64,000 bases of DNA from JANNRR01 sp031401675. Its GTDB lineage: Bacteria; Pseudomonadota; Alphaproteobacteria; Rhodobacterales; Rhodobacteraceae. Positions 43,709 through 51,743 of the stretch are shown in pieces. The notes beneath the pieces were generated by a model. That model saw only the letters and a program-made list of their open reading frames with translations. It had not been told where the DNA came from and did not search any database. The stretch is from contig JANNRR010000150.1 in assembly GCA_031401675.1 (NCBI GenBank), forward strand, positions 13,533 to 77,532, in the 5' to 3' direction. Within the stretch, counting starts at the first letter, position 1. The number at the start of each line of letters is the position of its first letter. Made by a program: the position numbers and the translations under genes.

Positions 43709-44950
43709 ATGACCTTCCGCCCGCCCGCCATGACACTTTCAGAAGCCCAGTCGCTGCCCTACTGGCGGCGGCCGATCTTCCTGTTGTTCCTGATGGCGGC
43801 GGCGATGCCGATTGCCTTCAACGTTTGGTCCGCGCTTCTGAACAACTTCGTGATCGAACAGGCCGGCTTCACCGGCGTTGAAATCGGCTGGCTGCACACG
43901 GTCCGCGAAATCCCCGGATTTCTGGCTGTCGGCGTCATCGTTCTGATCCTGTTCATCCGTGAACAGGTGCTGGGCGGCATCGCGCTGGTCCTGCTGGGCG
44001 TGGCTACCGCCCTGACCGCGCAATTCCCCAGCTTTGGCGGGCTGCTGTTCATGACGCTGTTGTCGTCGATCGGCTTTCATTACTACGAAACCGTCAACCA
44101 GTCGCTGCAACTGCAATGGATCGACAAGGCCGACGCGCCCAGGATGCTGGGCTGGATCACCGCGATCGGCTCCGCCGCGTCGCTGGTGGCTTATGCCGCT
44201 CTGGTCGTGACGTGGAAGGCATTCGATCTCAGCTTCGATTTCGTCTATGCCACGGCTGGCGGGTTGACGGTTCTGGCCGCGCTGTTCTGCCTGTTTGCCT
44301 ACCCGCAGTTTCAGTCGCCGCACCGCCAGCACCGCCACATGGTGCTGCGGCGCCGCTACTGGCTGTACTATCTTTTACAGTTCATGAGCGGAGCACGGCG
44401 GCAGATTTTCGTGGTGTTTGCCGCCTTCATGATGGTCGAGCACTTCAAGTTCACCGTCGATCAGGTCACCGGGCTGTTTCTGATCAACTTTCTGGCCAAC
44501 ATGCTGGCAGCACCCTTCATGGGCCGTGCCCTGGCGCACTACGGCGAACGGGCGGTGCTGCTGTTTGAATATGTCGGGCTGACGCTGGTGTTTCTGGCCT
44601 ATGGCGGCATCTACTGGTTCGGCTGGGGCGTCGTGCTGGGAGCTGCGCTCTATGTGATTGATCATCTGTTCTTCGCGCTGTCGTTCGCGCTCAAGACCTA
44701 TTTTCAAAAGATCGCCGACCCTGCCGACATTGCACCGACGGCGGCGGTGGCCTTTACCATCAACCATATCGCGGCGGTGTTTCTGCCGGCATCGCTTGGC
44801 TATCTGTGGATCGTCTCGCCGTCGGCGGTGTTCCTGCTGGCTGCAGCAATGGCCGCGTCATCCGTGGTGATGAGCCTGCTGATCCCCCGCGATCCCAGCC
44901 CCGGTTACGAAACCGTGTTTGGCCGTGGGCTGCCCGCGCCGGCGGAATGA
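43709..44950 (+). CDS. MFS transporter, function unknown
   Basis: A 413-residue major facilitator superfamily protein with about twelve hydrophobic helices. It opens with LPYWRRPIFLLFLMAAAMPIAFNVWSALLNNFV and has Tyr/Phe-rich later helices, a central hydrophilic loop (about 200-222, PHRQHRHMVLRRRYW) and no clear motif A. ATG 43709 is used; ATG 43730 seven codons on is equally possible. No substrate can be predicted. The preceding 120 bases hold no obvious terminator. Downstream is msrA, 57 bases away, on the same strand. Confidence 0.8.
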   Translation: MTFRPPAMTLSEAQSLPYWRRPIFLLFLMAAAMPIAFNVWSALLNNFVIEQAGFTGVEIGWLHTVREIPGFLAVGVIVLILFIREQVLGGIALVLLGVATALTAQFPSFGGLLFMTLLSSIGFHYYETVNQSLQLQWIDKADAPRMLGWITAIGSAASLVAYAALVVTWKAFDLSFDFVYATAGGLTVLAALFCLFAYPQFQSPHRQHRHMVLRRRYWLYYLLQFMSGARRQIFVVFAAFMMVEHFKFTVDQVTGLFLINFLANMLAAPFMGRALAHYGERAVLLFEYVGLTLVFLAYGGIYWFGWGVVLGAALYVIDHLFFALSFALKTYFQKIADPADIAPTAAVAFTINHIAAVFLPASLGYLWIVSPSAVFLLAAAMAASSVVMSLLIPRDPSPGYETVFGRGLPAPAE

Positions 44951-45007
44951 CTGGCGACAGGCCTTGGCCGGCCCTATATTCTGTTGGTATCACATAGGAG
45001 CCGTAGC

Positions 45008-45658
45008 ATGTTTCTTTTGAACCGCAGGAAATCCGAACTGGTCACCGCCGCCACCGCCTTGCCGGGTCGTCCAAACGCGCTGCCGACCGCAGACCAGCAT
45101 TTCGTGCTGAATCGCCCGCTGAAATCGCCGGTTCCGACCGGCATGGCCGAGGCGATGTTCGGCATGGGCTGTTTCTGGGGTGTGGAGCGGATATTCTGGA
45201 AACTGCCGGGCGTCTGGCTGACCATGGTCGGCTATGCAGGGGGTTTCACGCCGAACGCCACCTATCAGGAGGTTTGCAGCGGCCAGACCGGACACAATGA
45301 AGTGGTACGCGTGATCTATGACCCAGCCGTAATCAGCTACGACGGGCTGTTGCGCGCCTTTTGGGAAGGCCATGACCCGACGCAGGGGATGCGGCAGGGC
45401 AATGACAGCGGCACGCAGTACCGCTCGGGCATCTACACGTCGTCGCCGGAACAGCAGGTGGCGGCAGAGGCTTCACGTCAGGTTTATCAGGCGCGGCTCA
45501 AGGCGGCCGGGCACGGCGCTATTACCACCGAAATCGTCGCGGCACCGGCGTTCTACTTCGCTGAAGACTATCACCAGCAATATCTGGCCAAGAATCCCGG
45601 CGGCTACTGCGGCATCGGCGGTACCGGCGTCAGCTGCCCGATCGGGGTCGCGGTTTAA
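45008..45658 (+). CDS. msrA: Peptide-methionine (S)-S-oxide reductase MsrA
   Basis: Reduces methionine-S-sulfoxide in proteins, repairing oxidative damage. The 216 residues carry the catalytic motif GCFWG (Cys55), the substrate loop DPTQGMRQGNDSGTQYRSGIY and a C-terminal recycling Cys pair in GGYCGIGGTGVSCP. Length matches the long bacterial form with an N-terminal extension (residues 1-45). ATAGGAG stands before the ATG at 45008. There is no signal peptide, so it is cytoplasmic. Possible operon with the MFS gene before it. Confidence 0.95.
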   Translation: MFLLNRRKSELVTAATALPGRPNALPTADQHFVLNRPLKSPVPTGMAEAMFGMGCFWGVERIFWKLPGVWLTMVGYAGGFTPNATYQEVCSGQTGHNEVVRVIYDPAVISYDGLLRAFWEGHDPTQGMRQGNDSGTQYRSGIYTSSPEQQVAAEASRQVYQARLKAAGHGAITTEIVAAPAFYFAEDYHQQYLAKNPGGYCGIGGTGVSCPIGVAV

Positions 45659-45787
45659 GCAGATTTGCCTCCGGCGGGGATATCTTGGCCGGAAAGAAGC
45701 CTGAAGGGTACAAGCGGTCAACGGCGCTTGACGGGTGCTGCGGGCAGGGCTATCCGCCGCTGATTCAACTTTTCGTCCGGAGGCTTG

Positions 45788-46654
45788 ATGCCAACCTTTA
45801 CCGCCCTGACCACCCTGCCCGGCAAGGACCCGGCCGAGCAGTTGGCGCTGGCGATGGAGGCGATGACCCCCGAACCGACCGGCGTCGGCGTGTTCGAGAT
45901 CGAGGACGGGTCGGGTCTGTGGGAAGTGGGCGGCTACTTTCTGGAGCCGCCTGACGAAACCGGTCTGGCCATATTGGTGGCGGCTTTCGGGGCACGGCCC
46001 TTTGCGGTGTCGGAACTGCCGGACGTCGATTGGGTAGCTCAGGTCAAGCGTGAACTGTCGCCGGTCGTGGCCGGGCGGTTCTTCGTATATGGCAGCCACG
46101 ATGCCGACAAGGTGCCCGAAGACGCGGTCGCGCTGCTGATCGAGGCGGCAATGGCGTTCGGTACCGGCCACCATGGCACCACACAGGGCTGTCTGCGGGC
46201 ACTGGACCGGTTGGACCGGCAAGGGTTTACCGGCCGGAACGTCGCCGACATCGGCTGCGGGACGGCGGTGCTGGCGATGGCGGCCGCGCGGATCTGGCCA
46301 AACCCGGTGCTGGCCAGCGACATCGACGAGGTTGCGGTCGAAGTGGCCGCGGCGAATGTGCTCTGCAACCAGTTGCAGGGCCGTGTCCGTTGCCTGGAGG
46401 CCGCCGGGTTCGAACACCCGGACCTGCAGGCGGCGGCACCTTTCGATCTGGTTTTCGCCAACATACTGAAAGGGCCGCTGATCGATCTGGCCCCGGAAAT
46501 GGGCCGCAATGTGGTGTCGGGGGGGCATGCAATCCTGTCCGGCCTGCTGAACGAACAGGCGAATGACGTCACCGCAGCCTACCTTGCCAATGGCTTCAGC
46601 GTTTCCAATGCCGAAATAGTCGGCGACTGGACGACACTTACGTTGCAAAGATAA
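45788..46654 (+). CDS. prmA: Ribosomal protein L11 methyltransferase
   Basis: Trimethylates ribosomal protein L11 using SAM. The 288-residue product has an N-terminal substrate-recognition domain and a class I methyltransferase core: AFGTGHHGTTQGCL, a family signature, VADIGCGTAVLAMAAAR (SAM motif I), ASDIDEVAVEVAAANV (acidic ribose contact) and LVFANILKGPLIDLAPEM (motif IV-type). GGAGG lies just before the start region; I choose ATG 45788 over the TTG at 45785. A small membrane-protein gene follows after 78 bases. Confidence 0.93.
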   Translation: MPTFTALTTLPGKDPAEQLALAMEAMTPEPTGVGVFEIEDGSGLWEVGGYFLEPPDETGLAILVAAFGARPFAVSELPDVDWVAQVKRELSPVVAGRFFVYGSHDADKVPEDAVALLIEAAMAFGTGHHGTTQGCLRALDRLDRQGFTGRNVADIGCGTAVLAMAAARIWPNPVLASDIDEVAVEVAAANVLCNQLQGRVRCLEAAGFEHPDLQAAAPFDLVFANILKGPLIDLAPEMGRNVVSGGHAILSGLLNEQANDVTAAYLANGFSVSNAEIVGDWTTLTLQR

Positions 46655-46732
46655 TGCTAACGGTTCCTTAATTGCGCCATATTCCGAACGTACAACTGCC
46701 TTAGGCGGGGGCCGTGGTTTGGAGTGATTGCT

Positions 46733-47074
46733 GTGGCTGATCCCAATTTGCAGGATTTCTACGTCCGCCTTGGCCGCATCGAAAAGATACGTCGCGCCGG
46801 CGGTGGCTTTGAGGCTGTCGGGACGCTGGGTCTGTCGAATTCCAACCGGGTACATCGCCGCAGCATGCCGGTGTTCCGGCCGCTTTTGTTGGTGTTTCTG
46901 GCAGTTGTCGGCATCAAGGGCATCATCCATCATCAGGTCGGCGCCGAAACCTATGCGGCCCGGGTCGAGGCGCTGCGCGTCGGCGGCTCGGTCGATCAGG
47001 TGGGCGCCTTCATCATGCAGGCTGATCCGCTGACGGTGTTTGTTTCGGCCCAGATCCGCGACCTTATCGGCTGA
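46733..47074 (+). CDS. Small single-span membrane protein, function unknown
   Basis: A 113-residue protein from GTG 46733 (TTTGGAG before it). The N-terminal 45 residues are basic (LGRIEKIRRAGGGFEAVGTLG), then one membrane helix (about 47-65) and a periplasmic tail with AETYAARVEALRVGGSVDQVGAFIMQADPLT. I recognise it only as a type of small Rhodobacteraceae protein, without function. An alternative GTG start is three codons upstream. A CTAA-N7-TTAA sequence (46657-46671), one base from a CtrA site, lies 62 bases before the start. Confidence 0.7.
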   Translation: MADPNLQDFYVRLGRIEKIRRAGGGFEAVGTLGLSNSNRVHRRSMPVFRPLLLVFLAVVGIKGIIHHQVGAETYAARVEALRVGGSVDQVGAFIMQADPLTVFVSAQIRDLIG

Positions 47075-47117
47075 CGTTATCCAGTTGACGCTATCGGGGC
47101 CTCACCGCCCTTGAATG

Positions 47118-47147
47118 CAGCAGCCCAAATTTCCGGGCTGCTGGTTT
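47118..47147 (+). terminator. Probable terminator after the small membrane-protein gene
   Basis: Nine-base-pair stem CAGCAGCCC/GGGCTGCTG with an eight-base AT-rich loop, followed by GTTTCC. It is 44 bases after the stop codon. The T-run is weak, so confidence is moderate. Confidence 0.5.
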
Positions 47148-47213
47148 CCGACGGTCCAGTATTTTACCGACCACGATTGACGAAATCAATTTTTCCTCGA
47201 ACCACTTGAAACC

Positions 47214-47250
47214 AAAAGGCCGCGCCCGGATCATCCGGCGCGGCCTCTTT
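47214..47250. terminator. Bidirectional terminator before the DUF1127 gene end
   Basis: Nine-base-pair stem GGCCGCGCC/GGCGCGGCC with an inner GGAT/ATCC stem. It is flanked by AAAA on the left, so it has a T-run on the minus strand (for the DUF1127 gene), and by TCTTTG on the right. Confidence 0.75.
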
Positions 47251-47278
47251 GTTTGGTCCGCGAGTCAGCGACCGGAGT

Positions 47279-47494
47279 TCAGACGCGCGCGTTAGACGAC
47301 AGCGTATCGATATCGCCACGGCACAGGCCGATATCGTCCAGTTCGCGGTCCGACAACTTTCCAAGCGCATTGCGGGTGACGCGGGCATCATTCCAGCTTG
47401 CCAGTGAAGCGAAGGCGCTGGTCAAAACGGCGCTGACGCGGCCCCCGAACGGGGCGCCGGCAGCGACCGGGCGGGTGGTTTCGAAAGCAGCCAT
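47279..47494 (-). CDS. DUF1127 small protein
   Basis: A 71-residue protein from ATG 47494 with AAAGGA before it. The C-terminal half LASWNDARVTRNALGKLSDRELDDIGLCRGDID is the DUF1127 core, with LSDRELDDIG as signature. In related alphaproteobacteria small DUF1127 proteins respond to stress or are linked to small-RNA and RNA-turnover or phosphate metabolism; which applies here is unknown. It is a single-gene unit, with a strong terminator on its 3' side and a 346-base upstream gap to ruvC. Confidence 0.85.
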   Translation of the reverse strand: MAAFETTRPVAAGAPFGGRVSAVLTSAFASLASWNDARVTRNALGKLSDRELDDIGLCRGDIDTLSSNARV

Positions 47495-47840
47495 TTCAGG
47501 TATCCTTTGCAATCTTCCAGTATCGACAGGTCTCCATCGACAGGACAGGATATAGAGCGGGCGGAATACGCGCGCAATCGCTGCAGGTGCATTGCTCAAA
47601 TGCGTCATGCGCATAGCTGTCCGCACAGGTAACATCCCTGTGATTCAAGGGTTTTTGTAGAATCCACCCATGTCGCTTGTGGAACATGCCGCGCCGGTTT
47701 CTGCACTTGCAAAGGTGATTGTGGCGGGACTGTGGCCGAAGTGTGAAACCGCTGTGGCAAAGGCTGACCCGGGATAGTGACTGGCGGATGTTCGCGCTTC
47801 GTGCTAGTGCGTCAATTTGACATCAACAACGGGGGGCGCC
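47495..47840. other. Divergent intergenic region DUF1127/ruvC
   Basis: About 346 bases with no gene I can support. The ruvC side has GTTCGCGCTTCGTGC at 47790-47804, a degenerate LexA box. The 47690-47760 stretch is unremarkable, and no hairpin with a T-run is seen. Short open frames do not show a ribosome binding site. Confidence 0.5.
47790..47804. promoter_or_regulatory. Possible LexA (SOS) box before ruvC
   Basis: GTTC-N7-GTGC at 47790-47804 is one base from the Rhodobacter-type LexA consensus GTTC-N7-GTTC and lies about 37 bases before the ruvC ATG. ruvCAB is SOS-regulated in several proteobacteria. The mismatch makes it only a candidate. Confidence 0.35.
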
Positions 47841-48362
47841 ATGCGCGTTTTGGGGATCGACCCCGGTCTGCGCAACCTAGGCTGGGGAGTGATTGACATT
47901 GACGGGGCCCGAATCACCCATGTTGCCAATGGCATCTGTCACTCGACGGGCGACGATCTGGCCCGGCGGCTCTTGGAATTGCACAGTCAACTGACCGAGA
48001 TCCTGCGGCGTTATCTGCCGGAACATGCCGCGGTCGAACAGACATTCGTCAACAAGGACGCCGTCGCAACTCTGAAACTCGGCCAGGCACGCGGAATTGC
48101 CTTGCTGGTCCCGGCTCAGGCGGGGCTGGACGTCGGGGAATATGCCCCGAATGCGGTCAAGAAGGCGGTGGTCGGCGTCGGCCATGCCGACAAGGGCCAG
48201 GTGGATCACATGGTGCGCCTGCAACTGCCAGGCGTGGTCATTGTTGGACCGGACGCGGCCGATGCGCTGGCCGTCGCGATCTGTCACGGCCACCATCTGC
48301 AATCGGCGGGTCGGCTGGCGGCGGCGATGCGGCGGGCCGTTTCAGCGCAGGCCGGGGCATGA
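47841..48362 (+). CDS. ruvC: Holliday-junction endonuclease RuvC
   Basis: Cuts Holliday junctions. The 173 residues match the E. coli length. The four catalytic acids are visible by motif: Asp7 (GIDPGL), Glu in AAVEQTFVNKD and the late Asp pair in PDAADALAVAICH. The ATG at 47841 is chosen because the eight residues before it are non-homologous; a G-rich GGGGGGCG precedes it. Its stop overlaps the ruvA start (ATGA), the typical ruvCAB operon structure. Confidence 0.96.
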   Translation: MRVLGIDPGLRNLGWGVIDIDGARITHVANGICHSTGDDLARRLLELHSQLTEILRRYLPEHAAVEQTFVNKDAVATLKLGQARGIALLVPAQAGLDVGEYAPNAVKKAVVGVGHADKGQVDHMVRLQLPGVVIVGPDAADALAVAICHGHHLQSAGRLAAAMRRAVSAQAGA

Positions 48363-49033
48363 TCGGCAAGCTGACCGGGCGGCTTGACCATCGCGGCACC
48401 GATCACGTGCTGATTGACGTGCGCGGCGTCGGCTACATCGTGCATGTCTCGGACCGGACGCTGGCCGGGTTGCCGGGCCTCGGCGAAGCGGTGTCGCTTT
48501 ATACCGAACTGCTGGTGCGCGAGGATCTGCTGCAGCTGTTCGGCTTTCCCACCCTGATGGAAAAGGAATGGCACCGGTTGCTGATCACGGTGCAGGGGGT
48601 CGGGGCCAAGGCGGCGATGGCGATCCTTGGCACCCTGGGTGCCGAAGGCGTGTCGCGGGCCATAGCACTTGGCGACATCACCGCGATAAAGGCCGCCCCG
48701 GGCGTCGGGCCAAAGATCGCGCAGCGGGTTGTGCTGGAACTGAAATCGAAGGCGCCGGTCATGATGTCGATGAGCCCGCAGGCGTCGGTGAAGGTGGCAC
48801 CCGGTGCTGATGACGTGATCGAAGCGGCGCGCCCGGTCGTGCTGCCGCAACCCGCCCCGCGCCCGTCCGCGCAGTCCTCGGCCACCGCCGAAGCCCTGTC
48901 GGCGCTGGTCAACCTTGGCTATGCGCAGGGCGATGCCGCAGGTGCAGTCGCGCACGCGGCAGGCACGGACCCGGCGGCAGCGACCGCAGTCCTGATCCGG
49001 GCGGCGCTGAAGTTGCTGGCACCAAAGGTCTGA
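48359..49033 (+). CDS. ruvA: Holliday-junction branch-migration protein RuvA
   Basis: Tetrameric junction-binding subunit that recruits RuvB. The 224 residues have the OB domain (MIGKLTGRLDHRGTDHVLIDVRGVGYIVHVS), tandem helix-hairpin-helix motifs (VQGVGAKAAMAILGTL; APGVGPKIAQRVVLELKSK) and the C-terminal RuvB-binding domain (about 175-224). The acidic-pin region is the usual LRED(L) segment near residues 56-60. It overlaps ruvC by four bases and is followed by ruvB one base later. A Ser/Pro-rich linker at about 158-180 is longer than in E. coli. Confidence 0.96.
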   Translation: MIGKLTGRLDHRGTDHVLIDVRGVGYIVHVSDRTLAGLPGLGEAVSLYTELLVREDLLQLFGFPTLMEKEWHRLLITVQGVGAKAAMAILGTLGAEGVSRAIALGDITAIKAAPGVGPKIAQRVVLELKSKAPVMMSMSPQASVKVAPGADDVIEAARPVVLPQPAPRPSAQSSATAEALSALVNLGYAQGDAAGAVAHAAGTDPAAATAVLIRAALKLLAPKV

Positions 49034-49034
49034 C

Positions 49035-50063
49035 ATGACCGACCCGGACCCCAACATGCGTCCCGACCCGCTGCCCGAGGACCTCGACCGGGCGCTGCGG
49101 CCGCAGCGGCTGCAGGATTTCATCGGGCAACGGGAAGCGCGGGCCAATCTGAAGGTTTTCATCGAAAGCGCCCGGATGCGGGGCGAGGCGATGGATCACA
49201 CGCTGTTCCATGGCCCGCCGGGGTTGGGCAAAACCACGCTGGCGCAGATCGTGGCGCGCGAACTGGGGGTGGGGTTCAGGATGACGTCGGGGCCGGTGCT
49301 GGCGCGGGCCGGCGATCTGGCGGCGATCCTGACCAACCTGGAGCCGCGCGACGTGCTGTTCATCGACGAGATCCACCGCTTGTCGCCGGTGGTGGAAGAG
49401 GTGCTGTATCCGGCGCTTGAGGATTTCGCCCTGGACCTAGTGATCGGCGAGGGACCGGCGGCGCGGACGGTGCGGATCGACCTGCAGCCCTTCACGTTGG
49501 TCGGCGCCACCACACGGCTCGGGCTGTTGACCACGCCGCTGCGCGACCGGTTCGGCATCCCGACCCGGCTGCAATTCTACACCGAGGACGAGTTGTTCGA
49601 GATCGTCACCCGGGGCGCGCGGCTTTTGAACATCGTGGCCGAACCGGAGGGCTGCCGGGAGATCGCGCGGCGGGCCCGGGGAACGCCGCGGATTGCCGGG
49701 CGGCTGCTCAGGCGGGTGGTGGATTTCGTGCTGGTCGAAGGCGACGGTCGGCTGACGCGGGCGATCGCGGATTCCGCGCTGACCCGGCTTGGCGTCGATG
49801 ATCTGGGGCTGGACGGGGCCGACCGGCGCTATCTGGGCCTGATTGCCGAAAGCTACGCCGGCGGGCCGGTCGGGGTGGAGACGCTGAGCGCCGCCCTGTC
49901 GGAGGCGCGCGACTCGATCGAGGAAGTGATCGAGCCCTATCTGTTGCAGCAGGGATTGATCCAGCGCACCCCGCGGGGACGAATGCTGGCGGCCCGGGCC
50001 TGGCGGCATCTGGGGCTGGATGCGCCGAAGCCCGCAAGCCAGACCGATCTGTTCGAGGGCTAG
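49035..50063 (+). CDS. ruvB: Holliday-junction branch-migration ATPase RuvB
   Basis: Hexameric AAA+ motor that drives branch migration. The 342 residues show LRPQRLQDFIGQ, Walker A GPPGLGKTTLAQ, Walker B LFIDEIHRL, sensor 1 VGATTRLGLLTTPLRDRFG (with the arginine finger) and a C-terminal winged-helix DNA-binding domain (about 270-342: EPYLLQQGLIQRTPRGRMLAARAWRHLG). ATG at 49035 lies one base after the ruvA stop. It completes ruvCAB. Confidence 0.97.
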   Translation: MTDPDPNMRPDPLPEDLDRALRPQRLQDFIGQREARANLKVFIESARMRGEAMDHTLFHGPPGLGKTTLAQIVARELGVGFRMTSGPVLARAGDLAAILTNLEPRDVLFIDEIHRLSPVVEEVLYPALEDFALDLVIGEGPAARTVRIDLQPFTLVGATTRLGLLTTPLRDRFGIPTRLQFYTEDELFEIVTRGARLLNIVAEPEGCREIARRARGTPRIAGRLLRRVVDFVLVEGDGRLTRAIADSALTRLGVDDLGLDGADRRYLGLIAESYAGGPVGVETLSAALSEARDSIEEVIEPYLLQQGLIQRTPRGRMLAARAWRHLGLDAPKPASQTDLFEG

Positions 50064-50406
50064 GCGTCTCGGCGCGAGACAATTGCTGACATATTGAGAA
50101 AAAAGTATTGTTAGAAGAGGCTTTTACCGTTTCTTAAGACAATCGGCCTGCGGATCGGCATGGCCTTAGATGGCAAGGCGTAAAGGTGGGCCGACCTGAT
50201 CAACGGCCAGCAGGACCCGGGGTCCGGACGATCCCGGGCGGGAAGGCGGTTGGTCAGAGCCTCCGGCGGGGATTTTTCATAACGGAATGAAGGGACAGGG
50301 ACAGGCTGGGGGGCACCAGGCGGTGTCGCCCGGGTTAGGGAGAGATGCGTTGTATTTGGCAGCATGAGCGACTAGCCTTGCCCGGCGACGACCGGAGTGA
50401 AGTGCC
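50064..50406. other. Intergenic region between ruvB and the small lipoprotein
   Basis: About 340 bases without a gene I can support. It has an AT-rich patch (50090-50140), then GC-rich DNA with a 13-base palindrome GGACCCGGGGTCC (50213-50225). Neither has an evident function, and I see no terminator with a T-run. Confidence 0.4.
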
Positions 50407-50481
50407 ATGAAGTTTGCCGTTATCCTTGTGACGCTGGCGCTTTTGTCGGGCTGCGGTGTGCCACTGGTGCCGTTGATCTGA
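50407..50481 (+). CDS. Tiny lipoprotein (24 residues)
   Basis: ATG at 50407 with GGAG about ten bases before it encodes 24 residues ending in TGA: a basic start (MKFAV), a hydrophobic helix and the lipobox LLSGC (Cys16), leaving only eight residues (GVPLVPLI) after the lipidated Cys. This is the pattern of very small bacterial lipoproteins. It lies 16 bases before ybgC on the same strand, so it may be transcribed with the Tol-Pal genes. Real by pattern and placement, but with no known function. Confidence 0.55.
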   Translation: MKFAVILVTLALLSGCGVPLVPLI

Positions 50482-50497
50482 CCGGAGCACCGGAGCG

Positions 50498-50941
50498 ATG
50501 TCTTCCGGTTCGAAAGCTCCCGGCAATGCGCCTCCCGGGTCACCGTTGCATCGGTTCCGCCTGCGCGTTTACCACGAAGACACCGACCTTGCCGGGATCG
50601 TCTACTATGCCAACTATCTGAAATTCATCGAACGGGCGCGCAGCGAATGGGTGCGCGGTCGTGGCGTGGACCAAGGTGTGCTGCGGGCAAGCGGGCTGGT
50701 GTTCGTGGTCCGGCGGCTGCTGGCCGACTATCTGGCCCCGGCAAGGTTCGATGACTTGCTGGACGTGCGGACCGAAGTTACTGCCGCAACCGGCGCGCGG
50801 CTGGGGCTGAACCAGCAGGTCTGGCGCGGCACGGACCAGTTGTTCGCGGCCGAGGTCACGCTGGCCCTGCTCACGGATAAGGGCACTGCGACCCGCATTC
50901 CGGCAGATATCCGCCAAAAACTGTTTCCCGCCCAAGAATAA
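50498..50941 (+). CDS. ybgC: Tol-Pal-associated acyl-CoA thioesterase YbgC
   Basis: Hotdog-fold thioesterase normally encoded at the head of the tol-pal operon. The 147 residues have FRLRVYHEDTDLAGIVYYANYLKFIERARSEWVR, the family signature including the catalytic Asp (DTD), and the later VTAATGARLGLNQQV strand. The N-terminal 18 residues are Pro/Gly/Ser-rich and not part of the fold. GGAG occurs just before the ATG at 50498. About 100 bases separate it from tolQ. It acts on acyl-CoA or acyl-ACP, with a presumed link to phospholipid metabolism at the envelope. Confidence 0.93.
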   Translation: MSSGSKAPGNAPPGSPLHRFRLRVYHEDTDLAGIVYYANYLKFIERARSEWVRGRGVDQGVLRASGLVFVVRRLLADYLAPARFDDLLDVRTEVTAATGARLGLNQQVWRGTDQLFAAEVTLALLTDKGTATRIPADIRQKLFPAQE

Positions 50942-51044
50942 TGCGGCCGCTGACGTCCTAGTGTTGGCAAACCGGGTGTAACCCGTATAGAATCAAACGC
51001 AATGAGAGCTGCAGCAACGCGGCCCTGGGTCAACGAGCAGGCAA

Positions 51045-51740
51045 ATGGAAACTGAAACCCTTGCGATGGCGCAGGAGATCGACTTCTCCATGCTTGCGCT
51101 TTTCTTTCGTGCAACACTCATCGTCAAGATCGTGATGATCCTGTTGCTGCTGGCGAGTTTCTGGTCCTGGGCGATCATCGTGCAGAAGTTCATCAGCTAC
51201 CGGCTGGTCCAGCGGGCCAGCGCCTCATTCGACCGGGCTTTCTGGTCGGGCGAACCGCTGGATGAGCTGTTCGAAAAGATGGGGCCGGAACCGGACGGCC
51301 CGTCCGAGCGGATCTTTGCTGCCGGCATGCTGGAATGGCGGCGCAGTCACCGCAACGACGGCGGCCTGATCGCCGGCGCGCAGGCCCGGATCGACCGCAG
51401 CATGGATGTGGCGATTGCCAAGCAGGCCGAGGGTCTGAACGGCGGCCTGTCGTTCCTGGCAACGGTCGGATCGACCGGGCCGTTCATCGGGCTGTTCGGC
51501 ACGGTCTGGGGCATCAAGCATGCGTTCGAACAGATCGCCATCAGTCAGAACACCAATCTGGCCGTGGTTGCACCTGGCATCGCCGAGGCGTTGCTGGCCA
51601 CGGGTCTGGGGCTTCTGGCAGCCATTCCGGCGGTGATCTTCTACAACAAGCTGTCGGCGGATTCGGACCGGATCGTCGGCGGCTACGAGGCCTTTGCCGA
51701 CGAGTTTTCCACCATCCTGTCGCGCCAGCTGGACGCCTGA
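51045..51740 (+). CDS. tolQ: Tol-Pal system motor protein TolQ
   Basis: Inner-membrane proton-channel component (ExbB/MotA family) that with TolR energises TolA. The 231 residues have helices at about 20-42, 138-160 and 172-192. Conserved features are GLSFLATVGSTGPFIGLFGTVWGIKHAF and PGIAEALLATGLGLLAAIPAVIFYNKL. ATG at 51045; ATG 51066 is an alternative. The stop is three bases before the tolR GTG. First gene of tolQRAB-pal-cpoB. Confidence 0.95.
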   Translation: METETLAMAQEIDFSMLALFFRATLIVKIVMILLLLASFWSWAIIVQKFISYRLVQRASASFDRAFWSGEPLDELFEKMGPEPDGPSERIFAAGMLEWRRSHRNDGGLIAGAQARIDRSMDVAIAKQAEGLNGGLSFLATVGSTGPFIGLFGTVWGIKHAFEQIAISQNTNLAVVAPGIAEALLATGLGLLAAIPAVIFYNKLSADSDRIVGGYEAFADEFSTILSRQLDA

Positions 51741-51743
51741 GCC

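Noticed and set aside
44973..44982. CCTATAT, a heat-shock -10-like box before msrA
   Set aside because: No CTTG at 17-18 bases upstream and no G at the required position.
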